NCBI RefSeq assembly: GCF_021021475.1
Contig: NZ_JAINWL010000004.1
Coordinates: forward strand, 272,406-336,405
DNA from: Citromicrobium bathyomarinum
Lineage (GTDB): Bacteria; Pseudomonadota; Alphaproteobacteria; Sphingomonadales; Sphingomonadaceae
Direction of reading: 5' to 3'
DNA: 64,000 bases
Position 1 is the stretch's first letter, and each line of letters opens with the position of its first letter. Below are positions 9,102-21,500 of the stretch, piece after piece. The notes beneath the pieces were generated by a model. That model was not told where the DNA came from and ran no database searches. It saw nothing but the letters and a program-made list of their open reading frames with translations. Position numbers and translations under genes: made by a program.

Positions 9102-9890
9102 ATGGCCGGCCAACCGACATACGAGCGGCTCGCGCTCGCGATATCGAACTCCGCGCTGGCGCAGGACACCGCCGCCGCGCTGCGCGATGCGCATGACTGG
9201 GTGCCGCAGGAAGAGGCGGAGGCGGTGGTCGCGCTGGGCGGCGACGGGTTCATGCTGCAAACCCTGCACAAGATGCTCGACAGCGGACGCATCCTGCCCG
9301 TCTATGGCGTCAACCGCGGCACGATGGGCTTCCTGATGAATAAGCACCGGCCCAAGGGCGCGCTGGTGGAGCGAGTCAACCGCAGCCGCCCGGTCGGCAT
9401 CTCTCCCCTGCGGATGGAAGCGATCAACCAGAACGGCGACACCCGCGTGGAATGCGCGCTCAACGAAGTCTCCCTGCTGCGCGAGACGCGCCAGACGGCG
9501 AAGATAGAGATTCTGGTCGACGGCAAGACCCGGATCGAGGAACTGGTGGCCGACGGCGTGCTGGTGGCGACGCCCGCCGGGTCAACGGCCTATAACCTGT
9601 CTGCCAACGGGCCGATCCTGCCGCTCGATTCCCAGCTGCTCGCCCTCACCCCGATCAGCGCCTTCCGCCCCCGCCGCTGGCGCGGAGCGATTCTGCCCGA
9701 CCGCGCGAAGGTGACCTTCCGCATCAACGAGCCGTCCAAACGCCCCGTGGCCGCCGTGGCGGACCAGAAGGAAGTGCGCGACGTGGCCGAGGTTCACGTT
9801 GAAATCGCACGCGATTCCGAGCTGACCCTGCTGTTCGACAAGGGCCACGCGCTGGACGACCGGATCGTCGCAGAACAATTCGTCGTATGA
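9102..9890 (+). CDS. nadK: NAD kinase
   Basis: 262-aa ATP-NAD kinase that makes NADP+. Diagnostic motifs are VVALGGDGFML (GGDG, catalytic Asp), the NE motif NEVSLLR, and PAGSTAYNLSANGPIL. Length is at the short end, as in other alphaproteobacterial enzymes. The codon directly upstream of ATG 9102 is an in-frame TTG; the ATG is preferred. It stands alone and is followed by tRNA-Asn. Confidence 0.95.
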   Translation: MAGQPTYERLALAISNSALAQDTAAALRDAHDWVPQEEAEAVVALGGDGFMLQTLHKMLDSGRILPVYGVNRGTMGFLMNKHRPKGALVERVNRSRPVGISPLRMEAINQNGDTRVECALNEVSLLRETRQTAKIEILVDGKTRIEELVADGVLVATPAGSTAYNLSANGPILPLDSQLLALTPISAFRPRRWRGAILPDRAKVTFRINEPSKRPVAAVADQKEVRDVAEVHVEIARDSELTLLFDKGHALDDRIVAEQFVV

Positions 9891-9904
9891 TTTTGCAGCA
9901 GGGG

Positions 9905-9934
9905 CTTGCGTTAATTTGAGCACCCCCATATAGG
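9905..9934 (+). promoter_or_regulatory. Candidate promoter of tRNA-Asn
   Basis: CTTGCG at 9905-9910 and TATAGG at 9929-9934 are 18 bp apart and end about 23 bp before the mature tRNA. The -35 is close to the alphaproteobacterial housekeeping CTTGAC type. Assigned by pattern only. Confidence 0.4.
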
Positions 9935-9957
9935 CGCGGGCCTGCCGACAAGGCTGC

Positions 9958-10032
9958 TCCCCGATAGCTCAGCGGTAGAGTAGGTGACTGTTAATCACTT
10001 GGTCGTTGGTTCGAATCCAACTCGGGGAGCCA
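9958..10032 (+). tRNA. tRNA-Asn (GTT)
   Basis: 75-nt cloverleaf with encoded CCA. The acceptor stem TCCCCGA pairs with TCGGGGA, followed by discriminator G and CCA. The anticodon loop CTGTTAA gives anticodon GTT (asparagine). The T-arm is GTTGG-TTCGAAT-CCAAC. A short inverted repeat ATTTTCCA/TGGAAAAT (10032-10039 and 10049-10056) follows immediately and may help end transcription. tRNA 3' ends are common integration sites, and an AT-rich foreign-looking gene follows, but I found no second copy of the tRNA 3' end within this window. Confidence 0.97.
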
Positions 10033-10194
10033 TTTTCCACTAAATCGCTGGAAAATTGGCCGCGCGCTGACGCTGACTCACAAGCGCGTCACCGGCTCGA
10101 CCCTGCGGACTGACGCAGATCAAGCAGATGCCAATCCTCTGGTCAGAGCATCTCATTACTTGCCAGAAAAAATGCCTTGGGGCAGGCTAAGCTT

Positions 10195-10995
10195 ATGGCC
10201 CGAAAATATACTTTGCTTATAGATGAAAGCGGGCAGTGGGGACTGCGTAAAATCCGGTCAGAATCGGAGAAGGGAGCTTCACCTTACATGGCGTTTGGTG
10301 CTGCCCTCATTCCTAATAGCGAGAGAGCCGAGATTGAAGATAAATTACTTTCTGTGACCTCGCGGATCGGAAAGAGCAATTTGCATTGCTCCAATCTAAG
10401 ACACTCTCAGATTGTTTACTTCTCTAGGCAAATAATTCAGCATCTATTGCGTTTTTTCGGCGTGATATCTTACAAGCACACACTAAGAGATTACACATCT
10501 CATATTGACGGGGACCATAACAAATATTACAATAAGTGCGCTCAATACCTTCTTGAAAGGGTTGGATGGTTTCTTGAATTACGCGGAATTGAGGCCAAAG
10601 ATGTCGACATCGTCTTTGAGAAAGCCAATTGTGACTATAACATGATGCGGAAGTTTCTCAGACGACTGCAATCGAACCCAAAACACAGCATGACCGCTAA
10701 ACTTAAGCATATTGATATAGAAGCAATTGAGGCCATAGACAAATCCGAAGAGGCACTCTTTCAAGTGGCCGATCTAGTCGCACATTCTCTTTTCAAATGT
10801 GTCGACAAAAATGATGAAAATTTTTATATTCCCGAAACCCGGTATTTGAGTGAACTTGCCCCGCGCTTCTTCGGAGATCCCGAAAGTAATAAGATTTCGG
10901 GTGCAGGGCTTTATTGTGTCCACACACCCGATCAAATCGAGCTCGATGCCGACGTGAAGGCAGTCATCACCGGTTTAGAAGCGTCGCCTAAGTAG
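10195..10995 (+). CDS. DUF3800 domain-containing protein
   Basis: 266-aa protein with the N-terminal signature YTLLIDESGQWG (the 'IDESG' strand of DUF3800), a central conserved aspartate-rich part (VDIVFEKANCD) and the downstream D-containing helix FQVADLVAHSLF. This layout resembles an RNase H-like fold, with acidic residues on the first strand and last helix. DUF3800 has no firm biochemical role and is often found in islands and near defence genes. Base composition is clearly AT-rich compared with nadK and secA on both sides, pointing to horizontal transfer next to the tRNA. ATG 10195 is chosen over an in-frame TTG at 10177. Family call is good, function unknown. Confidence 0.8.
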   Translation: MARKYTLLIDESGQWGLRKIRSESEKGASPYMAFGAALIPNSERAEIEDKLLSVTSRIGKSNLHCSNLRHSQIVYFSRQIIQHLLRFFGVISYKHTLRDYTSHIDGDHNKYYNKCAQYLLERVGWFLELRGIEAKDVDIVFEKANCDYNMMRKFLRRLQSNPKHSMTAKLKHIDIEAIEAIDKSEEALFQVADLVAHSLFKCVDKNDENFYIPETRYLSELAPRFFGDPESNKISGAGLYCVHTPDQIELDADVKAVITGLEASPK

Positions 10996-11025
10996 GCGCT
11001 GTTACAGGATCTCGGGTTACGCCAA

Positions 11026-11187
11026 CTATCCTAAACAGACTCTCCCACCCGCTCGATCCTCGGCCATCTCGATCTGCGCAAGGCCATAAGCCACCTGCAT
11101 CCGCAGCAGGGTATCCGCCTTGATGCCGAACGCGTCCTCGAACCGCATGGCCATGTCGCGGGAAAAAGCCGCCTTGCCGTTCAGCAG
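11026..11187 (-). pseudogene. HigA-type (XRE) antitoxin remnant, C-terminal half only
   Basis: The leftward frame reads LLNGKAAFSRDMAMRFEDAF then GIKADTLLRMQVAYGLAQ and ends at TAG 11026-11028. This is the characteristic second half of HigA/VapI-family antitoxins (helix-turn-helix end plus 'W/LLRMQ..YDLAQ'). Directly upstream in frame is a TAA stop at 11188-11190, and no N-terminal half or HigB toxin is visible. It is therefore a decayed toxin-antitoxin fragment. The rest of the gap to 11422 shows only GC-rich non-coding sequence with no feature I can support. Confidence 0.6.
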
Positions 11188-11422
11188 TTAATGCGTCGGT
11201 GTCAGGCGTCAGTTCCCGGTGATAGTCATCGCGTATTTGCGACCATTTTCCTACTCCGCCCCCGCCCGCTAAACCCCGCGCACGATGGCGCGTGCGCACC
11301 TCTCCCCTGCCCGTCCAGCAAGGCCTCTCAACAGGCATTCCGCGCGGAGGGAGTTTTCCATCCCCTGGACTGTGTGTCAGGGCTCGGCCCGCCAAACGCC
11401 TCGGACGGGGCAAATGCACGCT

Positions 11423-12094
11423 TCAGCCGCCCGCGAGCAGCCTTACGCCCACGAACAGCGTCAGTGCCGCGGTCAGCCAGCGGATCAGTTGGGGCTTGAA
11501 CAGGCGCACCGCGAACAGGCTGCCGATCTGGCCGCCGATCACCACCGCGATCATCAGCGGCAGGCCGGTGCTCGCCGCTGCGCCCAGCATGTCCGCGCCG
11601 TTCTTGGTCAGCTGGCCGACGAGGCCGAACAGCGAATTGACGAGGATGAACAGGCTGGCGGTCGCCGCGATTGCGCGCGGGCCGTTCCAGCGGACCAGAT
11701 GGAGCAGCGGGGCGAGGAAGATGCCGCCGCCGATCCCAACCAGCCCGGCAAGATAGCCCAGCGGTGCGGCGGCGAGCAGCATGGCGCGGGTTCCGTAGCG
11801 CGGGGCAGGCTCCCCGTTCGGTGCGGCCCGCTCACTGGTCTGGGGGACCAGCAGCAGCGCTCCGGCAAGGCACAGGCTCGCACCCAGCAGCGCCATGAAG
11901 GCCTGTTCCCTGATCGGGGTCAGCCCGCCCAGCAAGGCGGCGGGCGCGGCGATGGCGGTGAGGCCCAGCGCCCCGCGCCATGGTGTGATCCCAGCGCGCG
12001 CGAACCTCAGCGTGCCGCCGCTGACGACCACCAGGTTGCACAGCAGGGAGACCACCGGCAGCAGCCGGTAGTCCATCCCCGACAGGGCCAGCAA
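11423..12094 (-). CDS. TauE/SafE (TSUP) family permease, 5' end uncertain
   Basis: Integral inner-membrane protein of the sulfite exporter TauE/SafE family, with about seven hydrophobic segments and the repeated motif LGYLAGLVGIGGGIFLAPLL. Probable substrate class is small sulfur-containing anions or organic anions; the actual substrate is unknown. From the TTG at 12094 the product is 223 aa. The conserved family N-terminus (TALLYASVGFGGGSTYSA) is encoded just upstream in the same frame, to about 12187, but there is no ATG, GTG or TTG there; the frame is open to 12235 and overlaps the 3' end of secA in another frame. Either initiation uses a rare codon or the true start was lost. Confidence 0.7.
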   Translation of the reverse strand: MLALSGMDYRLLPVVSLLCNLVVVSGGTLRFARAGITPWRGALGLTAIAAPAALLGGLTPIREQAFMALLGASLCLAGALLLVPQTSERAAPNGEPAPRYGTRAMLLAAAPLGYLAGLVGIGGGIFLAPLLHLVRWNGPRAIAATASLFILVNSLFGLVGQLTKNGADMLGAAASTGLPLMIAVVIGGQIGSLFAVRLFKPQLIRWLTAALTLFVGVRLLAGG

Positions 12095-12147
12095 AGCACT
12101 ATACGTCGATCCACCGCCGAAGCCGACCGACGCATAGAGCAGTGCGG

Positions 12148-14982
<2,835 letters not shown>

Positions 14983-15086
14983 GGGAATACGGGCCTTGCG
15001 ATAATGGAATTATGCTGTGCAGCGCCCTGACACTGCGAGTGCCGGGCGGTCCTGCGAACGCGAAACGAAATGTGTGGGGTGGCGCG

Positions 15087-15365
15087 CTATTCCAGCGCGC
15101 GATCGGGGCCGAGCTGTACGGTCGGCAGGAAGATCACGGGGTCGCGCGGACGGCAGACCCGTTCCAGCGCCAGCCGCCAATCGCGCACGCGAATCGTCGT
15201 GCGGCACTCGCAACGGGCATCTTCCTTGTCGCTGTCGCAGACCTCGGCGGCCGCACCGGCCACAGAGCTTTCCGCGAACATCGCGCTTGCAGGCGTACCG
15301 ACGGCGACGAGGCCGGTCAGAAAGGCAAGGCAGGTGAGAAGGAGCCGAAGCATGCGGTCAGACAT
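15087..15365 (-). CDS. Small exported protein of unknown function
   Basis: 92-aa product from ATG 15365 (MSDRMLRLLL), with a clear signal peptide whose likely cleavage site is after GTPASA. The mature part is about 65 residues with three cysteines (VCDSDKEDARCEC, ERVCRPRD). No family recognised. It lies 42 bp downstream of the TonB-like gene in the same direction, so the two may be co-transcribed. A start four codons further in (MLRLL) or eight codons upstream is also possible. Confidence 0.55.
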   Translation of the reverse strand: MSDRMLRLLLTCLAFLTGLVAVGTPASAMFAESSVAGAAAEVCDSDKEDARCECRTTIRVRDWRLALERVCRPRDPVIFLPTVQLGPDRALE

Positions 15366-15407
15366 AGTCAAACGCGGGAGAAAGTCCAAGGTACAAACCT
15401 CAATGAC

Positions 15408-16052
15408 CTATTCGTTCTCGATCTCTTCGATCGTCGTCACAATCCGGAGTGTTCGCGGATCACTGGAGCCGTCGGGAAAAGGCGCAAAAGAAAACCGCTC
15501 GCAGAGGGTATTCATAAGGCCTTCGGGCATGTCCCCATCCACAGCGCCCCCAAACGTCTCCCATGTGCAATCCATCACCGTGCCGTCGGGCCTGATCGTC
15601 ATGACGATTTCCGTCCTGCCCGGCTCCGGTAGCAGCGCATTCGCGCCCATCCGGAAAGGGATCGGCGGCAGGGCGTAGGTTTTGCTAGGCACTTCCCCGG
15701 CCGCCGGGATTTCCCAAGCCACTGTGGCCTCATAGGTGCCCTCGGCAGGTTCCCCCTTGCTGTTGCGAGCGGGATTGAACTGCGCCCTCTCGCGGACCAA
15801 TTGGCAGGTCAGTTGCTTGAGACTATCGGATGCTGTGCCCCCGGTAATCTCGCAGCCCGTAACCAACCCCTCGGACGAAATGGTGAGTTTGAAGCTGACC
15901 CTCCCCTCATCGCCGTTACTTATGGCAGCAGCAGGATAGTCCCTATGAGTAATCCATGCCGCTGGATTGCTCGGCTGTGGCCCGACCTGGGCCACCCCCG
16001 GTGTTGCCACTCCAAACAGCGCCGCAGCGCAGATCATCCGCCAGTCCAGCAT
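15408..16052 (-). CDS. Exported protein with TonB C-terminal-like domains
   Basis: 214 aa with an N-terminal signal sequence (CAAALFGVATPGVAQ) and no membrane anchor. The segment YPAAAISNGDEGRVSFKL, followed by VTGCEITGGTASDSLKQLTC, matches the TonB C-terminal fold ('YP..A...G.EG.V...L.I...G.V..C.I..SSG...LD..TC'). A second, weaker copy follows (RTEIVMTIRPDGTVMDCTWE and the final cysteine region). TonB itself needs an N-terminal anchor, so this is a free periplasmic TonB-domain protein, common in sphingomonads and of uncertain role. It is divergent from argJ and upstream of the small exported gene. Confidence 0.7.
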   Translation of the reverse strand: MLDWRMICAAALFGVATPGVAQVGPQPSNPAAWITHRDYPAAAISNGDEGRVSFKLTISSEGLVTGCEITGGTASDSLKQLTCQLVRERAQFNPARNSKGEPAEGTYEATVAWEIPAAGEVPSKTYALPPIPFRMGANALLPEPGRTEIVMTIRPDGTVMDCTWETFGGAVDGDMPEGLMNTLCERFSFAPFPDGSSDPRTLRIVTTIEEIENE

Positions 16053-16149
16053 CGTGCCCCCTTCTCTCGATGTGGCACTCCTACCGCGTCGATCTAGGGG
16101 ACGAAAGCCGCTTGCCTCGCCCGGAGAGCAAACCTAACCCGCGATCACT

Positions 16150-17376
16150 ATGGACCTCGCCCGCTCCCCGCTCGCCCTGCCCTTCCCCGCGATTCCGCCC
16201 ATCGACGGCGTGACGCTGCGCATCGCCCGTGCTCGCTACAAGGAATGGGACCGGTGCGACCTGACTTTCGCCGAGCTGGCAGAGGGCACGAGCGTCGCGG
16301 GCGTGTTCACGAAGAACGTGTGCTGTTCGAGCGAGGTCGAGCTGGGGCGCGAGCAGATCAAGGGTGGCAGCGCGCGCGCGCTGATCGTCAACGCGGGCAA
16401 TTCCAACGCCTTCACCGGCTATCGCGGGCGCGAGGCGGTGGAGCAGATCATGGGCCAGGTGGCGGACCACCTCGGCTGCACAACCGGCGAAGTATTCGTC
16501 TCCTCCACCGGCGTGATCGGCGTGCCGCTGCCCAAGGACAAGGCGCGCGCGGGCGTGGAGGCGGTGCTGGATGCCGAGCCGTGCGGTTGGGAGGATGCGA
16601 CCAACACCATCAGCACGACCGACACCTTCGCCAAGGGCGCGCATGCCAGCGCGATGATCGGCGATACGCGGGTCGAGATCGCTGGAATCGTCAAGGGCAG
16701 CGGGATGATCGCACCCGACATGGCGACCATGCTCGGCTACATCTTCACCGACGCGGCGGTCTCGCCTGCCTTCCTGCAGGAATGCCTCTCCGCCGCGAAC
16801 CGGCAGACATTCTCCTGCATCACCGTCGATTCCGACACCTCGACCAGCGACACCGTGCTCGCCTTCGCGACCGGCAAGGCTGGCCATGCGCAGCTGACCT
16901 CTTTTGACGATCCCGGCGCGGATGCCTTCATGGCCGCGCTGCACGACGTCTGCCGCGAGCTGGCACATTTGGTCGTGCGTGACGGCGAAGGCGCGCAAAA
17001 GTTCATCGCGGTGCATGTCAGCGGCGCTGTGTCGGATGAGAGCGCGCGGACCATCGGCCTCGCCATCGCGAACTCGCCGCTGGTCAAGACCGCGATCGCA
17101 GGCGGCGATGCCAACTGGGGCCGCGTGGTCATGGCGGTGGGCAAGGCGGGCGAGCCTGCCAATCGCGACACGCTCTCGATCGGCTTCGGCGGGCACTGGG
17201 CCGCGCGCGAGGGGCAGCCGGTTGAGGATTACGACGAAGCGCCCGTCGCCGCGCATCTCGCAGGGCAGGAAATCGATATCGAGGTGGACCTTGGCCTCGG
17301 CGAAGGGCGCGCCAGTGTGTGGACCTGTGACCTGACGCACGGATACATCGACATCAACGCGGATTATCGCTCCTGA
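16150..17376 (+). CDS. argJ: Bifunctional glutamate N-acetyltransferase / amino-acid acetyltransferase ArgJ
   Basis: 408-aa enzyme of arginine synthesis; it transfers the acetyl group from N-acetylornithine to glutamate. The self-cleavage motif APDMATMLGYIFTDA is present, with the catalytic threonine in MATML. Other family blocks are NAGNSNAFTG, FVSSTGVIG, KGSGMIAPD and the terminal YIDINADYRS. Whether it also accepts acetyl-CoA (bifunctional type) cannot be read from the sequence. The inositol-phosphatase-family gene begins 10 bp downstream and is probably in the same operon. ATG 16150 gives the normal N-terminus. Confidence 0.96.
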   Translation: MDLARSPLALPFPAIPPIDGVTLRIARARYKEWDRCDLTFAELAEGTSVAGVFTKNVCCSSEVELGREQIKGGSARALIVNAGNSNAFTGYRGREAVEQIMGQVADHLGCTTGEVFVSSTGVIGVPLPKDKARAGVEAVLDAEPCGWEDATNTISTTDTFAKGAHASAMIGDTRVEIAGIVKGSGMIAPDMATMLGYIFTDAAVSPAFLQECLSAANRQTFSCITVDSDTSTSDTVLAFATGKAGHAQLTSFDDPGADAFMAALHDVCRELAHLVVRDGEGAQKFIAVHVSGAVSDESARTIGLAIANSPLVKTAIAGGDANWGRVVMAVGKAGEPANRDTLSIGFGGHWAAREGQPVEDYDEAPVAAHLAGQEIDIEVDLGLGEGRASVWTCDLTHGYIDINADYRS

Positions 17377-17386
17377 GGAGAAACTC

Positions 17387-18199
17387 ATGAGCGTACTCGA
17401 CCGCGAAATTCTGGCCCTGATGCGCGATGTGGCGGAGCGGATCATCATGCCGCGCCACCAGGCGCTCAAGGCGACCGAAATCATCGAGAAGGCGGACGAC
17501 GACCTCGTCACCATCGCCGACCGCGAGGCGGAGGTCGCGCTTGCCGAGGGGCTGGCGAAACTGCACCCCGAAGCGGCCATCGTCGGCGAGGAGTCGGTCC
17601 ACGCCGACCCGTCGGTGATGGATCGCCTCTCCGGCACCTGCTGGATCATCGACCCGATCGACGGGACCAGCAATTTCGCCAGCGGGACGGGACCTTTCGG
17701 GATCATGGTCGCGCTGGCCGAAGAAGGCTTTGCGCAAGGCGGCTGGATCTACGACCCGCAGCGCGACCGCTTCTGCGCGGCGCATCGCGGCCAGGGCGCG
17801 ATGATCGACGGAGAGACGGTGACAGCGCGCGCGAGCGGCGCAAACCCGCCGCGCCTCGCCGCGATGAAGAAATTCATGACGCCCGAGCAGCGCCGCCGGT
17901 TCGAGCTGGAAATCGCGCCCAACTACACGCTGGTCCACGCGCCGGGTGCGGCGTGCGAGCAATATCCGCTGACCGTTCTCGGCGAACACGACGTCGCGAT
18001 CTACGAGCGCACGTTGCCGTGGGACCACGCGGCGGGATCGCTGTTCCTGAATGAAGCGGGCGGCGCATGCCTGCGGCTCGACGGGACACCCTACCGGGTC
18101 GACGATGGTCGCAGGGGGATGGTCGGCGCGGCGAGCCGCGACTTGTTCGACCAGCTGGTCGTCCGGCTGTCGGCGGCAGGCTACCAGCCAGCCGCCTGA
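17387..18199 (+). CDS. Inositol monophosphatase family protein
   Basis: 270-aa Mg2+-dependent phosphatase fold. The metal-binding blocks are VGEESVHAD, DPIDGTSNFASGTGPFG and the C-terminal WDHAAGSLFLNEAGG. Candidate substrates in this family are inositol-1-phosphate, PAP (CysQ), histidinol phosphate (HisN) or fructose-1,6-bisphosphate; the sequence alone does not choose. Its position 10 bp after argJ would fit an amino-acid pathway role, but that is inference. An AGGAG ribosome site precedes ATG 17387. It is convergent with trxA, 7 bp apart. Confidence 0.9.
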   Translation: MSVLDREILALMRDVAERIIMPRHQALKATEIIEKADDDLVTIADREAEVALAEGLAKLHPEAAIVGEESVHADPSVMDRLSGTCWIIDPIDGTSNFASGTGPFGIMVALAEEGFAQGGWIYDPQRDRFCAAHRGQGAMIDGETVTARASGANPPRLAAMKKFMTPEQRRRFELEIAPNYTLVHAPGAACEQYPLTVLGEHDVAIYERTLPWDHAAGSLFLNEAGGACLRLDGTPYRVDDGRRGMVGAASRDLFDQLVVRLSAAGYQPAA

Positions 18200-18206
18200 G
18201 CACACA

Positions 18207-18527
18207 TCAGAGCTGCTCTTCGAGCCACGCCTTGAGCTGGCTCTTGGGCCGCGCGCCGGTCAGTTCGGCGGCGCGTTCGCCATTCTTGTACAGCACCAGA
18301 TAGGGGATGCCCTGTACGCCCAGCTTGCCGGGGGTGTCGGTGTTTTCCATGATGTCCATCTTGGCGATGGTCACCTGGTCGGCCAGTTCGTCGCTGATTT
18401 CTTCCAGCGCGGGCGCGATCATCTTGCATGGGCCGCACCACTCGGCCCAGAAATCGACCAGCACGGGCTTGTCGCTCTGCAGGACGTCGGACTGGAAGCT
18501 GGCATCGGTGACGGTTTTGGTGGCCAT
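18207..18527 (-). CDS. trxA: Thioredoxin
   Basis: 106-aa cytosolic thioredoxin with active site AEWCGPCKM and the cis-proline segment GVQGIPYLVLY. It reduces disulfides, including those of ribonucleotide reductase, using thioredoxin reductase. It lies 48 bp downstream of addA in the same direction and is the last gene of the divL-addA block. Family length is typical. Confidence 0.96.
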   Translation of the reverse strand: MATKTVTDASFQSDVLQSDKPVLVDFWAEWCGPCKMIAPALEEISDELADQVTIAKMDIMENTDTPGKLGVQGIPYLVLYKNGERAAELTGARPKSQLKAWLEEQL

Positions 18528-18575
18528 GGGGGATGTCTCCTGTTTCTTGGCCCGATATCTAGGGATGCGAAGCGA

Positions 18576-21500
18576 TTACGCAAAGGCGGAGCCGGGCAAA
18601 CTTAGCTGCTTGTCCCCCAAGCCGGGCTTGTGAGCGGCCAGAACCGCGTGCGGAAGCACGATCAACTGGGGGGTCTGGGTGTAGAGCAGCGCCGCGCAAA
18701 TCCGCCGCCCGGGATAGATCTCGGCGAGCGCGTGGGCATAGGCGGACATCTGCCGCAGCGTCGCGGTGGGCACCTGTTCAAGCGATGTGGGCGCGCGGCG
18801 GGTGGTCTTGTAATCGACCACCAGCACCTTTTCCTCGCCTACGCACAGCCGGTCGAGCTTCCCGGTGACCACCTGCCCCTCAACCGTCGCGGCGAGCGAG
18901 ACCTCGGCCAGCGCACCGGGCGCGAACAGCGCGGCGAAATCGGGATGGTCGAGCACGCCAAGCGCCTGCTCCAGCATCGCCGCGCGCGCCCCCTCCGACA
19001 GATCGCCGGCCTGCGCGGCGAGCCATGCCGAGCCCCGCGCCTCGCGGTCCTCGGGCGCGATATCGGGCATGCGTTCGAGCAGGCGGTGGATCAGCGTACC
19101 GCGCTGCGCCGCCTCGGCCCCGGTCGCCAGCCCCGGTGGGTTCGGCGCGAGGTCGTCCCCGGCGGCAGACGGCGCGAGCGGTCGCGGCGGGCTCGGCTCG
19201 GCGCCGGGAGCGCGGGTGGCCCATTCAGGCAGCGCGGGGCGCTGTGCTCGGCTCGCTGCATCGGGAGCGGGCGGCGCAATATCGGCCAGCGTGCCCAGAT
19301 CGTGCCGTTCGCCCCAGATCGGGTCGGAGACGCCCCCGCCCTCGCCCCCACCTTCGCTGTCGAACAGCGCCGCGGCCTGCGCATACCAGCTCGCCTCGGG
19401 CACGTCCTTGTCGCTCGGAAGCAGCGCACCGCCGATATAGAGCGCTTCCTCGGCGCGGGTCATCGCGACGTACATCAGCCGCCAGTGCTCCTCGCGCTCG
19501 CGCGCCTTCTTGGCCTCTTCCGCTGCCAGCAGCGGCCCCGCCTTTGCCTCCTTGGGCAGCGAGGGCAGCGGGACGGTGCGCCCGTCATCGGTCGCCAGCT
19601 CGCCCGCGCGTGCAGGCCCGCGATCGGGATTGCCGGTCGCATCGGCGAGGATCACGATGGGCGCCTGCAACCCCTTCGAGCCATGCGCGGTGAGCACGCG
19701 CACCGCATCGCTGCTGCCTGCCGCTTCGCGCTTCAGTTCCTCGTCCGAGGCATCGAACCAGTTGAGGAAGCCCTGAAGGCTGGGCGTGTGTTCTCCGCAG
19801 TAGGCGAAGGCCGCGCCGACCAGTTCGTCGATCGGGTCGTTCGCCTCGCGCCCGAGCCGCGCCACCAGTTTGCGGCGCCCGTCCCACGGACCGGTCAGCA
19901 ACCAGTGGAGCAGCGATTGCGGATGCTCGTAATCGACCCGCGCCAGCAGCGCGCGCAGGCGGTCGGCGGTCGCCATGCAGAGCGGCGCATCGCTGCGGCG
20001 GATATGGTCCCACAGGCCCACGCTCTTGTCGCGCAGGCCATGCTCCAGCAGGTCGTCCTGCGACCAGCCGCCCAGCGGAGAGACCAGCAGGTTGGCGAGC
20101 ATCAGGTCGTCGCGCGGCTGCGCGGCGAAGCGCAGCGCGGCGAGCAGATCCTTGACCGCCAGCGGCGCGCCCAGCCGCAGCCGGTCGACGCCTGCCACCG
20201 GCACGCCCGCCGCGTGGAGCCGCGCAACGATCAGCCCGGCGAGCGCGCGGCGCTTGCGCACCAGAATCATGATGTCGCCCGCGCTGGCCCGTCGCTTGCC
20301 GCCCTTGGTCAGCGCGTGGCCGTCTTCGAGCCACGCCTTCACCTGCGCCGCGATCCGGTCCGCCATGCGGCGCTCGGGAGCGGGCAGCCAGGTTTCCGCA
20401 CCGTCTTCCTCGACCGCTTCGGGATCGTCGCTTTCCTCGGCCCTGATCGGTGCCCACAGCGTCACCCGCCCGGGCCGGTCTTCGCCGGTGTGCTGCACCT
20501 CTTCGCGCGGCATCCCCATCGCTTGCGTGCCGACATGCGCCACCGCGCGGTCGACGAAATCGAGGATCACCTGCGATGATCGGAAATTGCGCTCCAGCCC
20601 CAGGCGGGCGAGCGGCGCGAGCGGGACCAGCGGGGCCTCGCGGGTTTCATGCGCGAGCGCCTCGGCATTGGCGATCGCGCTGTTGATCCGCGCGTCATAT
20701 TGCTCGCGCTTGTCCACGAACAGGCGCGGTTCGGTGCCCTGAAAGCCGAAGATCGCCTGCTTGTAGTCGCCGACCACGAAGATCGTCCGCAGCCGCGCAC
20801 CCGCCGCGCCCAGCCCGTCGAAGAAATCCTGCGTCAGCGCGTCGATGATCGCCCACTGGCTGTCATTGGTATCCTGCGCCTCGTCGACCAGGATGTGGTC
20901 GAAACTGCGGTCGAGCTTGTAGCCGATCCACTGCGCCATTTCCGAATTGCCGAGCAGCGTGGCCGCGCGTGCGATCTGGTCGTCGAAATCGACCAGGCCA
21001 TGCACCCGCTTCGCCTCGTCCCACCGCAAAGCGAAGCGCCGCCCCAGTTCGAGCGCAGGGGTGAGATATTCCGCCAGCGCGAGCAGCGCGAATTTCTCGC
21101 GGATCGCATCGAGGCTGGCCTGAACCGCCGCGACATTGCCCTCGTAGGTCGGGTCGCGCTTGACCAGATTGGTAAGGTTCTTGGGCTTGGAGCCGTCGGC
21201 GACGAGCAGGCTGCCGTTGAAACAGGCAAGCGTCGCGAGGCGCCGATCGGGATCGGCGGCGAGCCATGCAGAGATCGGCTCCGCCGCGTCGCGCCCGCTC
21301 TTGGTGTTCCAGTCCTGCAAGGTCGCAAGGCATGCGCGCAGAGAGCCGCAGTCGAAGCGGTCGTCGGCGCATTCGCGCACCAGATCGGCCTCGGAAAAAT
21401 CGCTCGGCAGGCCGAGCATCGCGAGCACCTGCGGGCGCATCGGGCTCTGCCAGCCTTGCGGACCTTCCCACAGCTCGCGCGCCTTGGCGCAGGCCATCAG

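Noticed and set aside
9958..11000. Direct repeat of the tRNA-Asn 3' end as an att site
   Set aside because: I looked for a second copy of the T-arm/acceptor sequence downstream and found none in the window.
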